Origin: Thermoprotei archaeon
GTDB lineage: Archaea; Thermoproteota; Thermoprotei; QMSL01; B3-G16
Assembly (NCBI GenBank): GCA_021158375.1
Contig: JAGGUS010000128.1
Span: 1 to 6,051 of the forward strand
Reading direction: 5' to 3'
Length of the DNA stretch: 6,051 nucleotides
Shown: positions 5,123 to 6,051 of the stretch, in pieces
Position numbering within the stretch: position 1 is the stretch's first letter
Layout: every line of letters begins with the position of its first letter
The notes under the pieces: generated by a model
Seen by the model: only the letters and a program-made list of their open reading frames with translations
Databases searched by the model: none
What the model was told of the DNA's origin: nothing
Position numbers and translations under genes: made by a program

Positions 5123-6051
5123 TTAAGAAATGCGCCTTAGCGCTTCTTTAAGTTTCTCCGCCACATACACTACATCTTCCTCCGTCATAAGGGGATGTAC
5201 TGGTAGGCTTAAGACACTTTTTGAGGCAAGATCACTATTAGGTATATGCTCATTCGCATATCCTAGCCGTTCATATAAGGGGAGTTTATGCAAGGGCGTT
5301 GGATAATAGACCATAGCACCTATACCATTGTCACGTAGATATCTCTGGACATTATCTCTGATTTTATGATTTAATAACCTTATCGTGTAGACATACCAAT
5401 TATGAACATAGCCTTGTGGTTCTACAGGCAAGACAATACCATCGGTTGAAGATAGCTCTTCGCTCATTATCTTAGCATTTCTTCTCCTCCTCTTCAAAAA
5501 TGCATCTATTTTCTTCATTTGAGCTATGCCTATTGCAGCGTTTATCTCACTCATGCGTAAGTTTAAACCGAAAATTACACTATCGTAGCCTTTTACCTGG
5601 CCATGAGTTCTTATCATCTTTAACTTTTCAGCCAATTCATCATCATTAGTGGTTATCATACCCCCTTCTCCAGTAGTTATTATCTTACTTGGATAGAAGC
5701 TAAATGCTGCCATATGCCCTAAAGATCCTGCTTTCTTTCCCTTATATATAGAGCCATGAGCCTGACATGCATCCTCAATTACTACTAATCCATGATCCTC
5801 AGCTAATTCCATTAATGGATCCATATCCGCAGGGAGTCCATATAAGTGTACGGGGATTATAGCTTTAGTCCTTGGCGTGATTTTTCGTTTTATGTCATCA
5901 ACACTTATATTGTACGTTCTTAGATCTATATCTGCAAAGATAGGCCTAGCGCCAACGGCGAGCACAACGTTAGCAGTAGCCACGAAAGTAAAGTCTGGGA
6001 CTATTACTTCATCCCCAGGACCAACACCAGCGGCTAATAAAGCAGCATGTA
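5123..6051 (-). CDS. DegT/DnrJ/EryC1-family sugar-nucleotide aminotransferase (5' end outside window)
   Basis: The frame is open to the right window edge, so the start is missing; 308 residues to TAA 5125-5123 are visible, about four-fifths of a usual 370-390 aa protein. Fold type I PLP enzymes of this family transfer an amino group from glutamate to a keto-sugar nucleotide. Visible motifs: GPGDEVIVPDFTFVATAN, VIEDACQAHG with the Asp that contacts the PLP ring nitrogen, SFYPSKIITTGEGG with the PLP-binding Lys (codon 5684-5686), FGLNLRMSEINAAIG, and the C-terminal YYPTPLHKLP substrate loop. All catalytic residues that can be checked are intact. The GVIDxxP-like details needed to separate 3-amino from 4-amino enzymes cannot be judged by eye. 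Together with the nearby dehydrogenase it suggests synthesis of an amino-sugar, perhaps a WbpE-like step towards a diacetamido uronic acid; this is inference. The GTG at 5983 is internal, not a start. Confidence 0.94.
   Translation of the reverse strand, partial: HAALLAAGVGPGDEVIVPDFTFVATANVVLAVGARPIFADIDLRTYNISVDDIKRKITPRTKAIIPVHLYGLPADMDPLMELAEDHGLVVIEDACQAHGSIYKGKKAGSLGHMAAFSFYPSKIITTGEGGMITTNDDELAEKLKMIRTHGQVKGYDSVIFGLNLRMSEINAAIGIAQMKKIDAFLKRRRRNAKIMSEELSSTDGIVLPVEPQGYVHNWYVYTIRLLNHKIRDNVQRYLRDNGIGAMVYYPTPLHKLPLYERLGYANEHIPNSDLASKSVLSLPVHPLMTEEDVVYVAEKLKEALRRIS

Noticed and set aside
1..6051. tRNA or rRNA genes, CRISPR repeats, transposons or attachment sites
   Set aside because: No cloverleaf-like run with a TTCGAATC-type loop, no regularly spaced repeats and no transposase motifs were seen; almost all sequence is explained by ordinary genes.

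Overview
The window looks like a chromosomal segment from a thermophilic archaeon, most probably a crenarchaeote (Thermoproteota). The reasons are a class I-type lysyl-tRNA synthetase C-terminus, AT-rich DNA with TATA-like boxes at the expected distance upstream of genes, GGTG-type ribosome binding sites with short leaders, GTG/TTG/CTG start codons, and heavy use of AGA/AGG and ATA codons. I cannot name the species.

Left part (1-2607), translation and redox housekeeping. The window opens inside the 3' third of a lysyl-tRNA synthetase gene (+), followed after about 50-60 nt by a small 2[4Fe-4S] ferredoxin gene (+) with its own TATA-like box. The ferredoxin runs tail to tail, with no spacer, into a two-gene minus-strand operon: cysteinyl-tRNA synthetase and then a small, probably PH-like protein of unknown function, coupled by an overlapping stop/start. 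The cysS reading frame has no ATG, GTG or TTG where the conserved N-terminus must begin. A CTG codon placed six bases after a strong Shine-Dalgarno sequence is the best start.

Middle (2608-2717), a compact divergent promoter region between cysS (-) and a nucleotide-sugar dehydrogenase (+).

Right part (2718-6051), nucleotide-sugar metabolism. It holds a UDP-sugar 6-dehydrogenase (+), and convergent to it two minus-strand genes: a DegT/DnrJ/EryC1-type sugar aminotransferase (5' end outside the window) and, downstream of it, an extended SDR 'epimerase/dehydratase'. The set resembles what is needed to make amino- or acetamido-sugar uronic acids for a surface glycan or protein N-glycan, but no glycosyltransferase or acetyltransferase is in view. 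The SDR has lost its glycine-rich NAD motif and both residues of the YxxxK catalytic pair, so it is probably a pseudoenzyme. The dehydrogenase keeps its catalytic Cys and Lys but has replacements at two other normally conserved active-site positions.

No tRNA, rRNA, CRISPR array, insertion sequence or mobile element was seen, and no gap without a gene exceeds about 125 nt. The unusual content is in protein details and a start codon rather than a new multi-gene system.
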